DNA of 15,096 nt from Rhodanobacteraceae bacterium (GCA_016717705.1 JADKFD010000091.1:1-15096), one strand, 5' to 3'. Positions 7,819 through 15,096 are shown, counted from the first letter of the stretch. Notes: a model not told the origin generated them from the letters alone. Made by a program: numbers and translations.

Positions 7819-9126
7819 TCACAGCCGCCCATCGGCCGCTCCATCGGGCACTGCGTACTTGACGTCGAACAGTACGCCGCCGGGCTTGAGGAAGGCGCGC
7901 AGGCCAGCCTCGCCCAAGTCGACGAACTGTCGATGCGCCACTGCGAGCACGACCAGGTCGTAGGTGCCGGCGGCAGGCTCCGCACACAGCTCCACTTTGT
8001 ATTCGTGACGGCACTCGTCAACCGACACCCATGGATCGTGGATGTCGACTTCGGCGTGGTAGCTCTCGAGTGCGTGAACGATCTCGACGACGCGCGTGTT
8101 GCGCAGATCGCTGCAGTTTTCCTTGAAGGTGATGCCAAGGACCAGGACGCGGGCGCCGACGATGTTGATGCGCTTGCGCGCCATCAGCTTGAGCACTTCG
8201 CCGGTGACGTAGCTGCTCATGCCTTCGTTGATGCGCCGCGCGGCCAGGATCAATTCCGGGTGGTAGCCCACTTCCTGCGCCTTGTGCACCAGGTAGTAGG
8301 GATCGACGCCGATGCAGTGACCGCCGACCAGTCCGGGCCAGAACTTGAGGAAATTCCACTTGGTGCCGGCAGCGCGCAGCACCGCTTCGGTGTCGATGCC
8401 GAGCCGACTGAACAGCTGGGCGAATTCGTTGACCAGCGCGATATTGACGTCGCGTTGGGTGTTCTCGATGGCCTTGGCGGCCTCGGCAACGCGGATCGAC
8501 GGCGCCATATGGGTACCAGCCGGCACCACCTCGCGATACAGCGCATCGACAAAGGCTGCTGCTTCGGGAGTGGATCCGGAGGTGACCTTGACGATGTCCG
8601 GCAGGCGCCGCTGCTTGTCGCCGGGGTTGATGCGCTCCGGGCTGTAGCCGACGGTGAAGTCAACATTGCAGCGCAGGCCGCTGCCGCGCTCCAGCACCGG
8701 CACGCAGACTTCTTCGGTGGCACCCGGATAGACGGTGGATTCGTAGATGACGACGTCGCCTGATTTCAGCGCTTTGGCCACGGTTTCCGAGGCCTTGACC
8801 AGTGGCGTCAGGTCGGGCCATTTGTGCTGGTTGACCGGCGTCGGCACGGCAATGATGTAGACATTGGCGGCGCGCAGATCTTGCGGATCGGAACTCAGGC
8901 GCAGCTGGGTTGCCGTGGAAACCTCGGCCTCGCTGCACTCTCCGGTGTCGTCGTGCCCGCGGCGCAGGGCGTCGATCCGCTGCTGGTGAATGTCGAAGCC
9001 GATGCTTTCGCGCAGCCGGCCGAAGGCCAGGGCTAGCGGCAGACCGACATAGCCAAGGCCGATCACGGCGGGACGGGCTTGGTCAAGAGCGGGGATTGAA
9101 GGCATGGGTCGCAGAGTGTGGGTCAT
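7819..9126 (-). CDS. UDP-N-acetyl-D-hexosamine (GalNAc-type) 6-dehydrogenase, TviB/WbpO-like
   Basis: Intact 435-residue nucleotide-sugar dehydrogenase. The NAD-binding motif GLGYVG is at 23-28, VPTPV at about 94-98, ESTVYPGATEEV at about 129-140, GYSPERINPGD at about 160-170, and the catalytic cysteine at 271 in GLVGGHCIGVDPYYL. The C-terminal domain carries LGITFKENCSDLRNTRVVEI. These enzymes oxidise C6 of a UDP-sugar to the uronic acid with two NAD+. The FGRLRESIGFDIHQQRIDAL opening and RGHDDTGE stretch resemble TviB/WbpO (UDP-GlcNAc or UDP-GalNAc substrates) more than UDP-glucose dehydrogenase, but specificity cannot be proved here. The start could be ATG 9126 or 9105; neither has a strong ribosome-binding site. 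The gene is not overlapped by its neighbours and is followed by a long hairpin repeat. Confidence 0.92.
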   Translation of the reverse strand: MTHTLRPMPSIPALDQARPAVIGLGYVGLPLALAFGRLRESIGFDIHQQRIDALRRGHDDTGECSEAEVSTATQLRLSSDPQDLRAANVYIIAVPTPVNQHKWPDLTPLVKASETVAKALKSGDVVIYESTVYPGATEEVCVPVLERGSGLRCNVDFTVGYSPERINPGDKQRRLPDIVKVTSGSTPEAAAFVDALYREVVPAGTHMAPSIRVAEAAKAIENTQRDVNIALVNEFAQLFSRLGIDTEAVLRAAGTKWNFLKFWPGLVGGHCIGVDPYYLVHKAQEVGYHPELILAARRINEGMSSYVTGEVLKLMARKRINIVGARVLVLGITFKENCSDLRNTRVVEIVHALESYHAEVDIHDPWVSVDECRHEYKVELCAEPAAGTYDLVVLAVAHRQFVDLGEAGLRAFLKPGGVLFDVKYAVPDGAADGRL

Positions 9127-9154
9127 GGGTGATTGAGCGCGCCGCCTTTGCTGG

Positions 9155-9432
9155 TGTAGAGCGGAGCTTGCTGCTTCGCGGGCCTGGTCAAGAGCGGGCC
9201 AGCTCGCTGCCTCGGCGGTGGGCAGAAGCGGAGCTTGCTCCGCTGCTTTGCAAACGGCATGACGAACGGCGGCAGCGGAGCAAGCTCCGCTCTACAAAGA
9301 GTTGGAGGCAAAGGCAGCGGAGCAAGCTCCCGCTCTACAGAGAGCGAAAGGCCGGGGCAAGGCAGCGGAGCAGGCTCCGCCTAGCACAGAGCGAAAGCGG
9401 GACAAACGCAGCCGGAGCAAGCTCCGCTCTGC
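9155..9432. repeat. array of six REP family B palindromes
   Basis: This gap (9127-9464) between the nucleotidyltransferase and dehydrogenase genes is filled with copies near 9155-9175 (truncated), 9223-9246, 9272-9295, 9314-9338, 9362-9385 and 9408-9432. The last four are inverted relative to the first two and spaced 42-48 bases apart, with similar linkers that include GAGCGAAAG, so they form an imperfect tandem array. The stem is AGCGGAGC/GCTCCGCT around a short loop, headed by GTAG. No gene is supported in this stretch. Confidence 0.85.
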
Positions 9433-9464
9433 AGGAACTTTGGGCAGCCGAACCACGCGGTGCT

Positions 9465-10548
9465 TTACCGGCGCGCATTCAATGACTGGCCGAGGCCCGC
9501 GGCCCAGCGGCGGAGGTAAGCGGCGGCGAGTTGCATGCTGCCGCGGGCACCGTAGCGGCCGCGCATCCACAGGGTCGCGGGAAACAGGCGCGCGCGCAGG
9601 TACGCCATGCGGCCGCGCAAAGTGGTCACGCAGCTCAGGCTGTGCAGCAGTCGGCGGAATGGGCCACCATCGGTCTCGAGCAGTGTCCGGGTGCACTCGC
9701 TCTGCCCCAACGTCTGCCATTGCGCGATCAGCGCTGCCGGCAATTCGAGCGGAAAGGACTCTGCCGCCAGTTGCAGCGCGGCGGCGTGCAGGCCCGCCAG
9801 CTCCATGCGACGCACCTTGCAATCCAGATCGGCCCAGCCGCCAGCATCCAGGCCACGCGCGAGCAGGGTCAGGTCGTGCAGCCAGATCAGCGGACGGTCG
9901 CTGGCCGGCCGATGCGCGAAATAATGGATCACGGTGTGCATCAAGGCATCGACGCGCCCGAGTGCGCGCGCGCCAGCGGGCTCGCTGAGGTCGATGGCAT
10001 CCTGGTCGAGTTGGGCGAAGTCGAAGCGACAGGCCAGCTCGGGTACCACGTTGAGCGCCCAGTGCAGATCGATCTGTCGCCCCGTTTCCGGATCGACATA
10101 CGGCGCCTGGTTGCTGGCGAGGTCGTGCTGACTGTAGCCATCCGACTGCAGGCCGGCCGCCACCAAAGCTGCATGCGCATCCAGTCGCTTGCGCGCATCG
10201 ATCAGCAGGTCGACATCACTGCCCGGGCGCATCGGCGCGCGCCGTAAAGCCAACGACCCAGGGCCGCCCTTCAGCAGCAAGGGGCGCGGCAGCCGCGTGC
10301 AGCGAGCGCCGGCGCACGCGTTCAAGCAGCGGCGATCTTTCGCCCGCGTCGCTGCGGCCGGCAGCCATCAACGCGTCCCACAGGCCCGCGCGCAGGCCGT
10401 CGAGTCCGCCATTGGCCTGGCGTGCATGTGCCAGAGCGATCGGCAACAAGCGATGACGCTGCAGTTGGGCAATCAGATCGGTAACGCCCAGCGCCCCCCA
10501 TTCTTTGCGGATCGCCGGTGACAGCAGGGCGAGCAGGTCGTCAGTCAT
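9465..10548 (-). CDS. nucleotidyltransferase-family protein (NTP_transf_5-like), frame broken once
   Basis: The N-terminal piece from ATG 10548 reads MTDDLLALLSPAIRKEWGAL and LLPIALAHARQANGG, an alpha-helical lead. After a shift at about 10281-10290, in a GGGG run, the sequence continues PLLLKGGPGSLALRRAPMRP and GSDVDLLIDARKRLDAHAAL. This is the LKG...P...SDVDLLV pattern of the nucleotidyltransferase superfamily, with the acidic pair that would bind metal. The rest is helical, with DLHWALNVVPEL and HDLTLLARGL. The total of ~360 residues suits this family, which is frequent in exopolysaccharide and PEP-CTERM loci but has no established substrate. The ATG overlaps the end of the Wzy-like gene by 8 bases, implying one operon. 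Confidence 0.75.
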
Positions 10549-11920
10549 CTGCCGTTTTGCGTTCCGACCGTGTCACCGGACTGCAAGCGAGCACCGCCGC
10601 GAAGGCAAACACCGCCGAGATGGCGGTGGTCCGCAATGGGTAATCCACCAGCGAGTGGATGCACAGCGTGATGAGCACCACCAGTCCGACCAGGCGCAGC
10701 GCGTGATCCTGCCGCTCCAGGGTATCGCCGGCTCGCAGCTCCGCGGCGCGCAGCCAGAGGAAGCGAATCAGCAACAATGCAAGCGGGATCAGCAGCACGC
10801 CGATCTCCACCCACAACTCGGCCCAATCGTTGTGGGCATGGTTGAGGATACGCGAACCGACCAGGTCGACAGGCTCGTAGGCGGCGTAGACCGCCGGAAA
10901 ACTGCCGATGCCCGAACCCAGCCACGCGAACTTCGAGGATGCCGCCAACACCCCGGTGGTGACATCCCAGCGCTGCTCTCCGGCCTGGCCAAGACGATCG
11001 GCAATCGCTGCGAATCCGAACTGGAACGCCATCAGTCCGCCGACAATGACGAACATGAGGAACCAGCGGAAGGTCTGCGGATGTTCGCCGCGGCGACGGT
11101 AAGCCACCACCAGCATGGCCAGCGCGATCAGCCCGGCAAGGCCGACGCCGGCGCGCGAACGCGACAGCATGTCGCCGATCAACAAGATCACACCCAGCAG
11201 CATCCAGCCCACCATGTGCAGGACCTGCGTGTTGCGCGGCTGGCCGCCACGCGCGTTCAGCAGCAGTCCGGTGAACACGAAGGCCAGAGCGGCGACCAGC
11301 AATGCGGCGTAATGGTTGCGATTGGCGAACAGGCCGACCGCATCGTGGACATTGGTCGGCGTGTAGGGCCGCAGTTCGCTGTGCACGCCTTGCACGACCT
11401 GGGCTACGCCGAATGGCACGTTGAGGATCGCAACGGCGACCACCACCGCCACCAGGCGCCGGCGCCAGACTACGCCCAACTGGCTGACGAGAACCACCAG
11501 TGCGGCCGCCGGCAGCAACGCACGCAGCGCGGCCAGCGTAGCGTTGGGGTCGAGTGTCCAGGAGACGAACATCGGGACATCCAGACCAAGCTCCGCATAT
11601 TCGGCCCGGACTGGCTGCGACCGGGGAGCCACTGTATCAATACGCCAGGCAACGGCACGAGCTGCAGCAAGGGCAGCGCCAGCACCAGCGCGACCAGCAG
11701 GAACAACTGTCGGTGCGCGGTATCGAGGTCGCGCCAGCGCAGGCGCGCCAGGCCATAGATCAACAGCACAGCCGCCAACAGTTGCACGAGCAGGTCGGTG
11801 AACAGGTAGTTGCGGGTGCCGCCACCCAGCAACAGCGCGAGGAAGAGCAGCACGCCGGTCAGCGCACCGGCGAGTCCCTCGGCAGGGCGAACCGACGCTG
11901 CGCCCGACCCGCGCGACATG
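10541..11920 (-). CDS. Wzy/O-antigen-ligase-type polysaccharide membrane protein, frame broken once
   Basis: From about ATG 11920 the protein reads GLAGALTGVLLFLALLLGGG, then TDLLVQLLAAVLLIYGLARL and LFLLVALVLALPLLQLVPLP, i.e. three membrane helices ending QWLPGR. The frame then changes at about 11600-11620 to RAEYAELGLDVPMFVSWTLD and further helices. The diagnostic region is GSGIGSFPAVYAAYEP followed by NHAHNDWAELWVEIGVLLI, the Wzy_C/O-antigen-ligase signature with a conserved periplasmic histidine. HSLVDYPLRT follows near the end. The total is ~460 residues and about 10-12 helices. Such proteins polymerise O-antigen or EPS repeat units, or ligate glycan to a lipid or protein, at the periplasmic face. 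The long open frame upstream of the shift on the other reading is a shadow. The start is uncertain because no clear ribosome-binding site is seen. Confidence 0.85.
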   Translation of the reverse strand, partial: HVARVGRSVGSPCRGTRRCADRRAALPRAVAGWRHPQLPVHRPARATVGGCAVDLWPGAPALARPRYRAPTVVPAGRAGAGAALAAARAVAWRIDTVAPRSQPVRAEYAELGLDVPMFVSWTLDPNATLAALRALLPAAALVVLVSQLGVVWRRRLVAVVVAVAILNVPFGVAQVVQGVHSELRPYTPTNVHDAVGLFANRNHYAALLVAALAFVFTGLLLNARGGQPRNTQVLHMVGWMLLGVILLIGDMLSRSRAGVGLAGLIALAMLVVAYRRRGEHPQTFRWFLMFVIVGGLMAFQFGFAAIADRLGQAGEQRWDVTTGVLAASSKFAWLGSGIGSFPAVYAAYEPVDLVGSRILNHAHNDWAELWVEIGVLLIPLALLLIRFLWLRAAELRAGDTLERQDHALRLVGLVVLITLCIHSLVDYPLRTTAISAVFAFAAVLACSPVTRSERKTADD

Positions 11921-12031
11921 CCTGCGCTGCGCCGACGCGCTTCCCAGGGGCGTAGCGCCGTCGTCGCATCGCCCGAAGACTTCCAGCAGCAACCCGGGGC
12001 GGCACGCGATCGATGGAATCGTGCATCTGGA

Positions 12032-12403
12032 TCAAGGTCCGGCCGGCGGCGCGAAGGCGCCGTCGGAGTCGACCGTCGAACCCAATGCATCAACCTCGCG
12101 TCGCAATTGCGCAATCTCGTCGTCGAGGCGCGCGTATTCGCCCTGCTTGCGGCGCAGAAACTCGGCGGCTGCGCGGAACTTGGCCATGACGCCGGCAGGC
12201 GTCAGCACGTAGGCGTAGGCCAGCTTGTTGTTGCTGTTGCGGAAATTCTGCACCTTGATCAACCCACGCTCGACCAGCGCGCGCAGGCAATAATTGGTCT
12301 TGCCCAACGACAGGCCGAGTTCGCTCGCCAACTCGCGTTGCGAGTAGTTCGCGTGCTCGGTCAGGAGCCGCAGCAGGCGATAGCGGGTGTCGTCGTCAAG
12401 CAT
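12032..12403 (-). CDS. MarR-type EPS-associated transcriptional regulator
   Basis: Intact 123-residue protein. MLDDDTRYRLLRLLTEHANY and SQRELASELGLSLGKTNYCL form a winged helix-turn-helix (about residues 5-60), followed by LVERGLIKVQNFRNSNNKLA and TPAGVMAKFRAAAEFLRRKQ. The end (about 75-110) is a probable coiled coil, EYARLDDEIAQLRREVDAL, consistent with dimerisation. The pattern, including the NFRNSNNKLAYAYVLTPAG wing, matches the MarR-like EPS-associated regulator family (TIGR04176 as I recall it) found at exopolysaccharide loci. It sits first after the REP array and before the Wzy-like gene, with a 111-base gap. Its ligand and binding site are unknown. Confidence 0.88.
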   Translation of the reverse strand: MLDDDTRYRLLRLLTEHANYSQRELASELGLSLGKTNYCLRALVERGLIKVQNFRNSNNKLAYAYVLTPAGVMAKFRAAAEFLRRKQGEYARLDDEIAQLRREVDALGSTVDSDGAFAPPAGP

Positions 12404-12440
12404 GGTACGGATTGGTGCCGCGGCGAATGTAGGATCGCCG

Positions 12441-12672
12441 TTGTGGGAGCGAGATCGCTACGTCGCGAATGCGTTGTAGGAGCGACGTGTACGTCGCGAA
12501 AGCGTTGTAGGAGCGACGTGCACGTCGCGAAAGCGTTGTAGGGACGACGTGTACGTCGAGAAATCGTTGTAGGAGCGACGTGCACGTCGCGAAAGCGTTG
12601 CAGGAGCGAGATGGCTACGTCGCGAAGGCGGAATTTGAGCTTCACTGGTCGCGACGTGCACGTCGCTCCTAC
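12441..12672. repeat. tandem array of REP family A palindromes, 31-bp period
   Basis: Six direct units run head to tail: 12441-12473, 12474-12504, 12505-12535, 12536-12566, 12567-12597 and 12598-12630. The four inner units are exactly 31 bases and the outer two 33. Each starts TTGTAGGAGCGACGTG (or a variant) and ends CGTCGCGAAAGCG (or a variant). Two inner units contain the perfect 16-base palindrome GCGACGTGCACGTCGC. The outer units share a variant core (GAGATCGCTACG, GAGATGGCTACG). An inverted copy follows at 12647-12672. This fills the RfaH-MarR gap (12404-12770). No gene, CRISPR spacer or intrinsic terminator with a T-run is seen. Confidence 0.9.
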
Positions 12673-12770
12673 ATACGGGCTTCCCACCCCCCACGCTGCC
12701 GCCCTGCGGTGTAGGCCCGCATGGCCGGAAAAGCGGTGGGCGCGGAATGAACTCGCGCCCTTGAGGAAGC

Positions 12771-13292
12771 TCAGATGCGCGCGCCGAGCACCGATCTTGG
12801 CACGACGATCTCACGCTCGCTGCCGAGCATCGTCAGCAACAGGCGCACCCGGTCTTCGCCGTGCCTGGCGGCAAAAATCGCATCCAGACCACTGAAGGGG
12901 CCTTCATTGATGCGGACTTTGGTGCCGGCAAGCATGTCGGGCGGCGCCAGTTTCACAAAACCATCGTCGACATCGATGCGCGCTCGAATCTGCTCGATCA
13001 CCAGATCCGGCACGCGGGCGGGTTCACCGCCAAAACGCACGATGGTGGTGACGCCGCGGGTGCTGCGCACCGGCTCCAGCGACTGCAGCGAGGGATCGGA
13101 GTGGATGAAGACGTAACGCGGAAACAGCGATTCGGTGCGCACGACCATGCCTGAAGCTGCGCGTACCGTACGCCTGGTGCGGGCATACATCGTCTCGAAA
13201 CCCTGCCGGGTCAGGCATATCTGCGCCTCAGCTTCGGCGCGGGGCTTGGTCATGACCGCAAACCAGGATTGCAAACTATTTCGTCTGTTCAC
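12771..13292 (-). CDS. RfaH/NusG-paralogue transcription antiterminator
   Basis: The 173-residue protein has an NGN domain, QSWFAVMTKPRAEAEAQICL, then RQGFETMYARTRRTV, SLFPRYVFIH and RGVTTIVRFGGEPARVPDLV. A C-terminal KOW domain follows, LAGTKVRINEGPFSGLDAIF and VRLLLTMLGSEREIVVPRSV. RfaH-type proteins join RNA polymerase paused at ops sites and suppress termination in long polysaccharide operons. I chose GTG at 13292 because the frame upstream has no NGN features; TTG at 13274 is possible. The consensus ops element (GGCGGTAG..TG) was not seen in the window, so the pause site, if any, is elsewhere or divergent. The gene precedes the EPS-type genes, as expected of a locus-specific antiterminator. 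Confidence 0.88.
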   Translation of the reverse strand: MNRRNSLQSWFAVMTKPRAEAEAQICLTRQGFETMYARTRRTVRAASGMVVRTESLFPRYVFIHSDPSLQSLEPVRSTRGVTTIVRFGGEPARVPDLVIEQIRARIDVDDGFVKLAPPDMLAGTKVRINEGPFSGLDAIFAARHGEDRVRLLLTMLGSEREIVVPRSVLGARI

Positions 13293-13388
13293 GCGTTGAA
13301 CGGAACATAGCGTGCGGACGGGGACAGTCGCAAGTGCGCGTCCCACTTGGCGTGGCAGTGATAAGCCGGCAGCTTCCAGCCAACTCAA

Positions 13389-14706
13389 CTACACCGCGGC
13401 TTGCTCGAACTTTTGCGCTGTGGTGAGCACTCGACGGAAACCTTCCCGCTCAGCCGCCGAGAGATACGGATTCCAGACATCAAAGATCAGCACCGCGCGT
13501 CTGATCGCTACTATTCCATGCTCATGCTCGAAGGTGTCGTCAAATATCAATAGACGCCCGTATTCCCACGCCCGCGCCTCGTCGACGACCTTCAAAGCCC
13601 CACAGTTCGGTGGAACGATCAACGGCAGATGGACAACTAGCCGTCCGTTGACTGAGCCGTAATGCGCGGGTATTCAGGGAATGCGGGCGCAAGATCGAGA
13701 ACATCGCCTCGGGTCCGTAACCCGGCACGCGATGCAAATCCGTCACAGCGTCGAGCAGCTCGGCCGTGCGGGGCAGCGCATGCAATTGGCCTCAACGCGC
13801 TTCCCGTGACGGTAGAAATGAAAGCTCGTCCAGTCGCGAGACCGATTGATCTCACGGAACATTTTGGCACCCTGGGTGCCCTCCGCGTGATCTACGTAGG
13901 GCTTGAACAAATCGTCGATGCCAAGAATCCCCGAGCAACTCGTCGCGCACGGCGTCGACCGCACTCTCGACTTTCTCGACCCAGTCGAACTCACCGCGTT
14001 CAAACCAGGTGCGGACGGGAAGATCGGGAACATAGAGCAATCCGGGGCGCCATTTCGCGTGTGCCCGCTCCAGCGGGCGCTTACCGACATAGATATCGGC
14101 AGCCTTCCGGATGCGTGCCAGGGCCTCGCGACCAAACTCGGATTCGATGGGTGCCAAGCTCAACTCGATCTCACCATCCAGATACGTTCGCACGAATTCC
14201 AGCGCGTAGTTGAGAAAGCGCTTCGTCTCGTTCGGGATCTGTCGCGGATCAAGTCCCTCCGCGGCGCGCGTAGCGCGCAGGTAGGCAAGGGCTACATCCT
14301 GCGTCTGTCCTAACCGCTCCATGCAATGGCCGCAGTGCAGCATCGCGTCGATGTTTCCTGCATCGAGCAACACCATGCGCTCGAAGGTATCTAACGCCAT
14401 TGTCCACTGTTCAAGCGCCACTTGCGCGCGACCCAGATCGAACAAAACAACCAAGTCCTGCGGATAGGCATCGGCTGCGCGAACCAGGAAACCCACCGCG
14501 GCAGCATGATCGCCGCGCAGACCCACCTCGAAGGCAAGGAATCGCAGCGCGGTCTGGTGTGTCTGACACATCGACAGCAGATTGCGAAACTTGGCGAGCG
14601 CATCCTGAACGTCGCCCGACTCGTAGCTCGCAAGAGCAGAAGCCTCCATGGCGACAAGGTCCAGAGTGGACGTTGCGTTTGCGTTTGCGTTTGCGTTTGC
14701 GGACAT
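13389..14706 (-). pseudogene. TPR plus aspartyl/asparaginyl beta-hydroxylase domain protein, three frame breaks
   Basis: The N-terminal ~220 residues from ATG 14706 (GAGG upstream) are TPR-like helices (ALASYESGDVQDALAKFRNL, LVVLFDLGRAQVALEQWTMA, DAMLHCGHCMERLGQTQDVA). DWVEKVESAVDAVRDELLG then shifts at 13929-13932 (CCCC on the plus strand) into ILGIDDLFKPYVDHAEGTQG and NRSRDWTSFHFYRHGKR. A second shift at 13770-13773 (GGGG) leads into RTAELLDAVTDLHRVPGYGP and AMFSILRPHS. A third near 13671-13677 leads into IPAHYGSVNGRLVVHLPLIV, CGALKV, LLIFDDTFEHE and VLIFDVWNPYLS. The His of IPAHYG, the His of TFEHE and the Arg before AVLIFD are the Fe(II)/2-oxoglutarate-binding features of the beta-hydroxylase fold. 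The substrate is unknown. All domains remain readable, so consensus error is as likely as decay. Confidence 0.85.
14674..14701. repeat. hexanucleotide tandem repeat inside the TPR-hydroxylase start
   Basis: TGCGTT is repeated four and two-thirds times. On the minus strand this encodes an alternating Ala-Asn run right after MS. Because the unit is six bases, slippage would change length by two residues without altering frame. Confidence 0.9.
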
Positions 14707-14863
14707 CAACTTGCCTCACCGGGAACCGGGGGAGCGATGATACTCGCAGTGGCCACTCACGGCCCACCGGGCCAAGAGGCAACTGACCCTGCCAGAGGCA
14801 CCAACTATAGAAAGCCCAAGCGCAGGCGCCGGCGAATCCGCAGATGCCGCCAGAACCTGCACA

Positions 14864-15096
14864 TCATTGGTCCGCGCGATAAATCGGAACCTGCCCGCGC
14901 TTGACACCCGCCATTCGAAAACGCACATTAAAAGCGACCGTTATTCGGCTTGCTTCGCCAAAGTATGGTCGCACTTCGTGCATTACCCAGGATGGGAACA
15001 GGAGCAACTGCCCGGCAGCCAGCCTGAAATTCCGGGGACCGTATGCGTAGGGTTGCGAAAACCTGGTGCTGGACATATCAGGTACATGGTGCTGGT
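14864..15096 (-). CDS. 2OG-Fe(II) oxygenase, C-terminal part (start beyond the window)
   Basis: The frame is open to the window edge and ends at TGA 14864-14866. The visible ~76 residues include RFSQPYAYGPRNFRLAAGQL, LLFPSWVMHEVRPYFGEA and SRITVAFNVRF. These correspond to the second half of the double-stranded beta-helix, with the distal metal-binding His in MHEVRP and the Arg of SRITVAFN that would bind the 2-oxoglutarate carboxylate. This resembles the 2OG-FeII_Oxy_5 / TIGR02466-type family. The HxD half of the active site would be upstream, outside the window. The substrate is unknown. It lies 157 bases upstream of a second 2OG oxygenase gene; the gap between them (14707-14863) shows no clear promoter or terminator. 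Confidence 0.82.
   Translation of the reverse strand, partial: QHHVPDMSSTRFSQPYAYGPRNFRLAAGQLLLFPSWVMHEVRPYFGEASRITVAFNVRFRMAGVKRGQVPIYRADQ

Noticed and set aside
10505..11758. 417-codon plus-strand open frame
   Set aside because: It lies antisense to the Wzy-like gene; the composition is Gln/His/Arg-rich with no domain, typical of a high-GC shadow frame.
11620..11992. Long N-terminus in the same frame as the Wzy-like C-terminal part
   Set aside because: It is Arg/Pro/Ala-rich and not membrane-like, whereas the neighbouring frame gives proper transmembrane helices; the frame is broken at about 11600-11620.
12441..12630. CRISPR-like array
   Set aside because: The units are contiguous 31-33 base palindromes with no unique spacers, and no cas gene is nearby; this is tandem REP DNA.
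12361..12814. Minus-strand open frames with repeated RRSYNAFATCTSLLQ-like text
   Set aside because: They are translations of the REP array, not proteins; the periodicity comes from the 31-bp DNA repeat.
12404..13388. ops element for the RfaH-like protein
   Set aside because: I looked for GGCGGTAG..TG on the minus strand in this part and elsewhere and saw no convincing match.

Overview
The window looks like a piece of a high-GC gammaproteobacterial chromosome, most plausibly Xanthomonadales-like (Lysobacter/Rhodanobacter relatives) and possibly from a metagenome. The reasons are the strong G/C third-position bias, the dense GTAG-headed REP-type palindromes between genes, and a polysaccharide locus with a MarR-type EPS-associated regulator and an RfaH/NusG paralogue. 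This assignment is inferred from sequence style, not from a database match. Every gene I can support lies on the minus strand, so the biological order runs from high to low coordinates.

Reading in transcription order: a 2OG-Fe(II) oxygenase cut by the window edge (14864-15096); a TPR plus aspartyl/asparaginyl beta-hydroxylase protein (13389-14706, three frame breaks); an RfaH-like antiterminator (12771-13292); a tandem array of 31-bp REP palindromes (12441-12672); a MarR-type EPS regulator (12032-12403); a Wzy/O-antigen-ligase-type membrane protein (10541-11920, one frame break); a nucleotidyltransferase-family protein (9465-10548, one frame break); a second REP-type array (9155-9432); a UDP-sugar 6-dehydrogenase (7819-9126); an MsbA-like ABC exporter (5861-7698, one frame break); an AbrB/MazE-VapC toxin-antitoxin pair (4985-5622); and a CapI-type UDP-glucuronate 4-epimerase (3981-4988) that overlaps the toxin gene by ATGA. 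Beyond that are an RHH antitoxin remnant and a second PIN toxin (3090-3782), a beta-CASP metallo-beta-lactamase RNase (1684-~3094, one frame break) and a broken AAA/DUF4143 ATPase (346-1523, two frame breaks).

The genes from about 3.98 to 13.3 kb read as the regulatory and export part of a surface or exopolysaccharide locus. RfaH and the MarR-type protein would control it, the dehydrogenase and epimerase would supply uronic-acid sugar nucleotides, and the ABC exporter and Wzy-like protein would move and polymerise or ligate the glycan. No glycosyltransferase is visible in the window. Two toxin-antitoxin modules, each with a PIN-domain RNase, are inserted in or next to this block.

Two properties dominate. 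First, at least eleven apparent frameshifts occur in eight genes, several in short G/C runs, while the protein sequence continues cleanly in another frame. This fits consensus indel errors at least as well as real decay. Second, there are at least three families of palindromic repeats, two of them in arrays, and one copy supplies the stop codon of a gene.
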